Of a DNA stretch of 64,000 nucleotides, positions 62,679 to 64,000 are shown one piece after another; the stretch's first letter is position 1; the number at the start of each line of letters is the position of its first letter. The notes below the pieces were generated by a model, which saw nothing but the letters and a program-made list of their open reading frames with translations, was not told where the DNA came from and ran no database searches. The stretch spans positions 25,668,001-25,732,000 of the forward strand of contig OZ231128.1 of NCBI GenBank assembly GCA_965153355.1, read 5' to 3'. The stretch is from Flaccisagitta enflata (Eukaryota; Chaetognatha; Sagittoidea; Aphragmophora). Both the position numbers and the translations under genes were made by a program.

Positions 62679-62996
62679 TATTTATGTATTTTTTCTCATT
62701 GGAATTTGAGTCAAAATCATCCCCTCTACGCCATCTTGGCTCAGAGGCCGGACAAGCTATCAGAAATCGCCCCTGTGACCCAAAGAGAATTCCCTGGGTG
62801 AAACTCCATCATCCATGTCAAACCTCAAGTCTCCACTACACTCTCGGTCGAGGCTTCGAGGCTTGGGATGGCCTCGTCGGCATGTGACGACGCTCACGTC
62901 GTCTACCAGTTGTCATGCGACAGAGTCCCCTAAAACAGACGGCCGTCGGATCTTTACGTTTACAAAACGACAGAGAAATTCCGATTGTACACCTTC

Positions 62997-63190
62997 TTTT
63001 TAGTCGCGTGCACGCGACTCTACAACCCGCTTTGTCCGTCGGTTGGTCAGTCGGTTGGTCCGTCATACTTTACTTTTTTCATGATTTTGTTTCTTGGACC
63101 TCACTGCTCCTGCCCACGTTGTCTAGTGACCTCAAATATGGCCCCTGCCCACCCACACGCAACTTCGGTAGCCGTGTATTAGGCCCTCGG
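62997..63190 (-). mobile_element. Family A element (long form)
   Basis: TTTTTAGTCGCGTGCACGCG, CCGCTTTGTCCGTCGG, CTCACTGCTCCTGCCCAC, AAATATGGCCCCTGCCCACC and GTAGCCGTGTATTAGGCC. Confidence 0.8.
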
Positions 63191-63412
63191 CCGCCAACAA
63201 GGTCCTAGCCCAAGTAGCAGCCGGTAGCTCTCTAGCTATCTAAAAAATATCTAAAATTTTTTCCAAGTATCTGAATAAGTAGCTAAATTTTTCTCGTCAT
63301 TCCTTAGCACAATATGGCACCAAATAAATGACTGCAAGTAAAGAACAAGGTTTTGTATCCAACAAATATTAAACAAAAATCACAGAGTGACATGAAAGAC
63401 AATAGGAAGAAA

Positions 63413-63415
63413 ACA

Positions 63416-63484
<69 letters not shown>
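63413..63484. repeat. (GT)n-(GA)n microsatellite
   Basis: GT tract followed by GA tract. Confidence 0.95.
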
Positions 63485-63486
<2 letters not shown>

Positions 63487-63574
63487 AAAAAATATACAGG
63501 AGGAACCATTTTAAGAGGTGTGGACGGACAAAAACTTAAAGCACCCCCCCCCTTACAGCTCACATTAATACTTT

Positions 63575-63772
63575 TTTTTAGTTGCGTGCTACACGACTAT
63601 ACACCCCATTTTGTTGGTCTGTTTGTCCTGTAGTCCGTTGGTCCGTCACACTTAACTTTTTTTAGGTTTTTACGGTCTTTGGCCTCACTGCTCCTGCCAA
63701 AAAGATCAATTGACCTCAAATACCGCCCCTGCCCACTCGCACGCAACTGAGGTAGCCGTATAACATACGGCG
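63575..63772 (-). mobile_element. Family A element (long form)
   Basis: TTTTAGTTGCGTGCTACACG, GTCC units, CTCACTGCTCCTGCC and CTCGCACGCAACTGAGGTAG. Left AGTTGCGTGC is the exact complement of right GCACGCAACT. Confidence 0.8.
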
Positions 63773-64000
63773 TATATATATTCTGGGCAGTGGCTTATAC
63801 CTTACGTAAAAACAAATTTTTTCATACAGGATTTTTTTTAGATTCCTCTTAAAATTGCCATAATTGACCTTTGTATACTAAAATTTAAGCGTTTTTGAAA
63901 CCCTCCAAGAATGGGAAAAATCAAAGATTTTGAAAGGTTCTTAATGGAATTTCAAAAATTGCCTTGATGAAAAAAATTGTATTCATCTAAAGTATAAACC
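63773..64000. other. No gene recognised
   Basis: AT-rich sequence. A GGGCAGTGGCTTATACC near 63784 hints at another decayed family B end. Confidence 0.4.

Overview
This is a window of a repeat-rich animal (invertebrate metazoan) nuclear genome, not a prokaryotic or viral sequence. The signs are GT-AG introns, a secreted serine protease fused to two ShKT domains, an SLC6 transporter gene with phase-consistent short exons, an intact Jockey-type retrotransposon, a tRNA-derived SINE, many TA-flanked MITEs and very long (CT)n, (GT)n and (AT)n tracts. ShKT-tailed chymotrypsins and (ACGG)n-bearing Pearl/DINE-like elements fit an aquatic invertebrate, but the sequence alone does not fix the phylum. 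There is one 33-base assembly gap (57339-57371). All exon models were built by eye from splice signals, reading phase and family motifs. || Layout. 1-5.3 kb: a non-LTR retrotransposon, 5' end outside the window, with ORF1 (zinc knuckles) overlapping ORF2 (endonuclease/RT) by 11 bases, followed by an A-rich tail. 5.3-24 kb: nested mobile elements. These include a LINE remnant split by a Helentron-like element, a 3.0 kb hAT-like foldback element placed in the target duplication of a SINE, and three successive TA-flanked MITEs. Two small candidate genes lie at 11.4-12.6 kb. 24-30 kb: simple and tandem repeats, and a minus-strand gene for a cysteine-rich protein whose last exon is split by a 729 bp MITE. 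|| 30.8-39.1 kb: a DNA transposon with about 0.87 kb terminal inverted repeats and 4-bp flanking repeats. It encodes a six-exon, 674-aa transposase whose N-terminal zinc pattern recalls the RAG1 N-terminus. Its left arm and last exon are tandemly duplicated. The element sits in a candidate cysteine-rich exon that belongs to, or lies next to, a minus-strand gene for a secreted Ser/Asp repeat protein (39.4-40.5 kb). || 42.7-50.5 kb: an eight-exon gene for a 393-aa secreted chymotrypsin-like protease with a glycine linker and two ShKT domains. 50.5-58.3 kb: microsatellites, a 2 kb tandem array and a second GC-rich array. 58.4-61.8 kb: the first five exons of an SLC6 transporter, probably of the neutral amino acid (SLC6A15-20-like) group; the rest lies beyond the window. 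|| Two short non-autonomous repeat families recur on both strands. Family A ends in a terminal hairpin such as AGTCGCGTGCACGCGACT next to A5/T5 and has a (GTCC)n core. Family B ends in CCCCTTCGGGGCCGCTGCCCAAAA. Both have the layout of Helentron-associated elements: subterminal inverted repeat, central microsatellite, 3' stem-loop, and insertion at T-rich sites. In family A the stem sequence differs between copies while pairing is kept.
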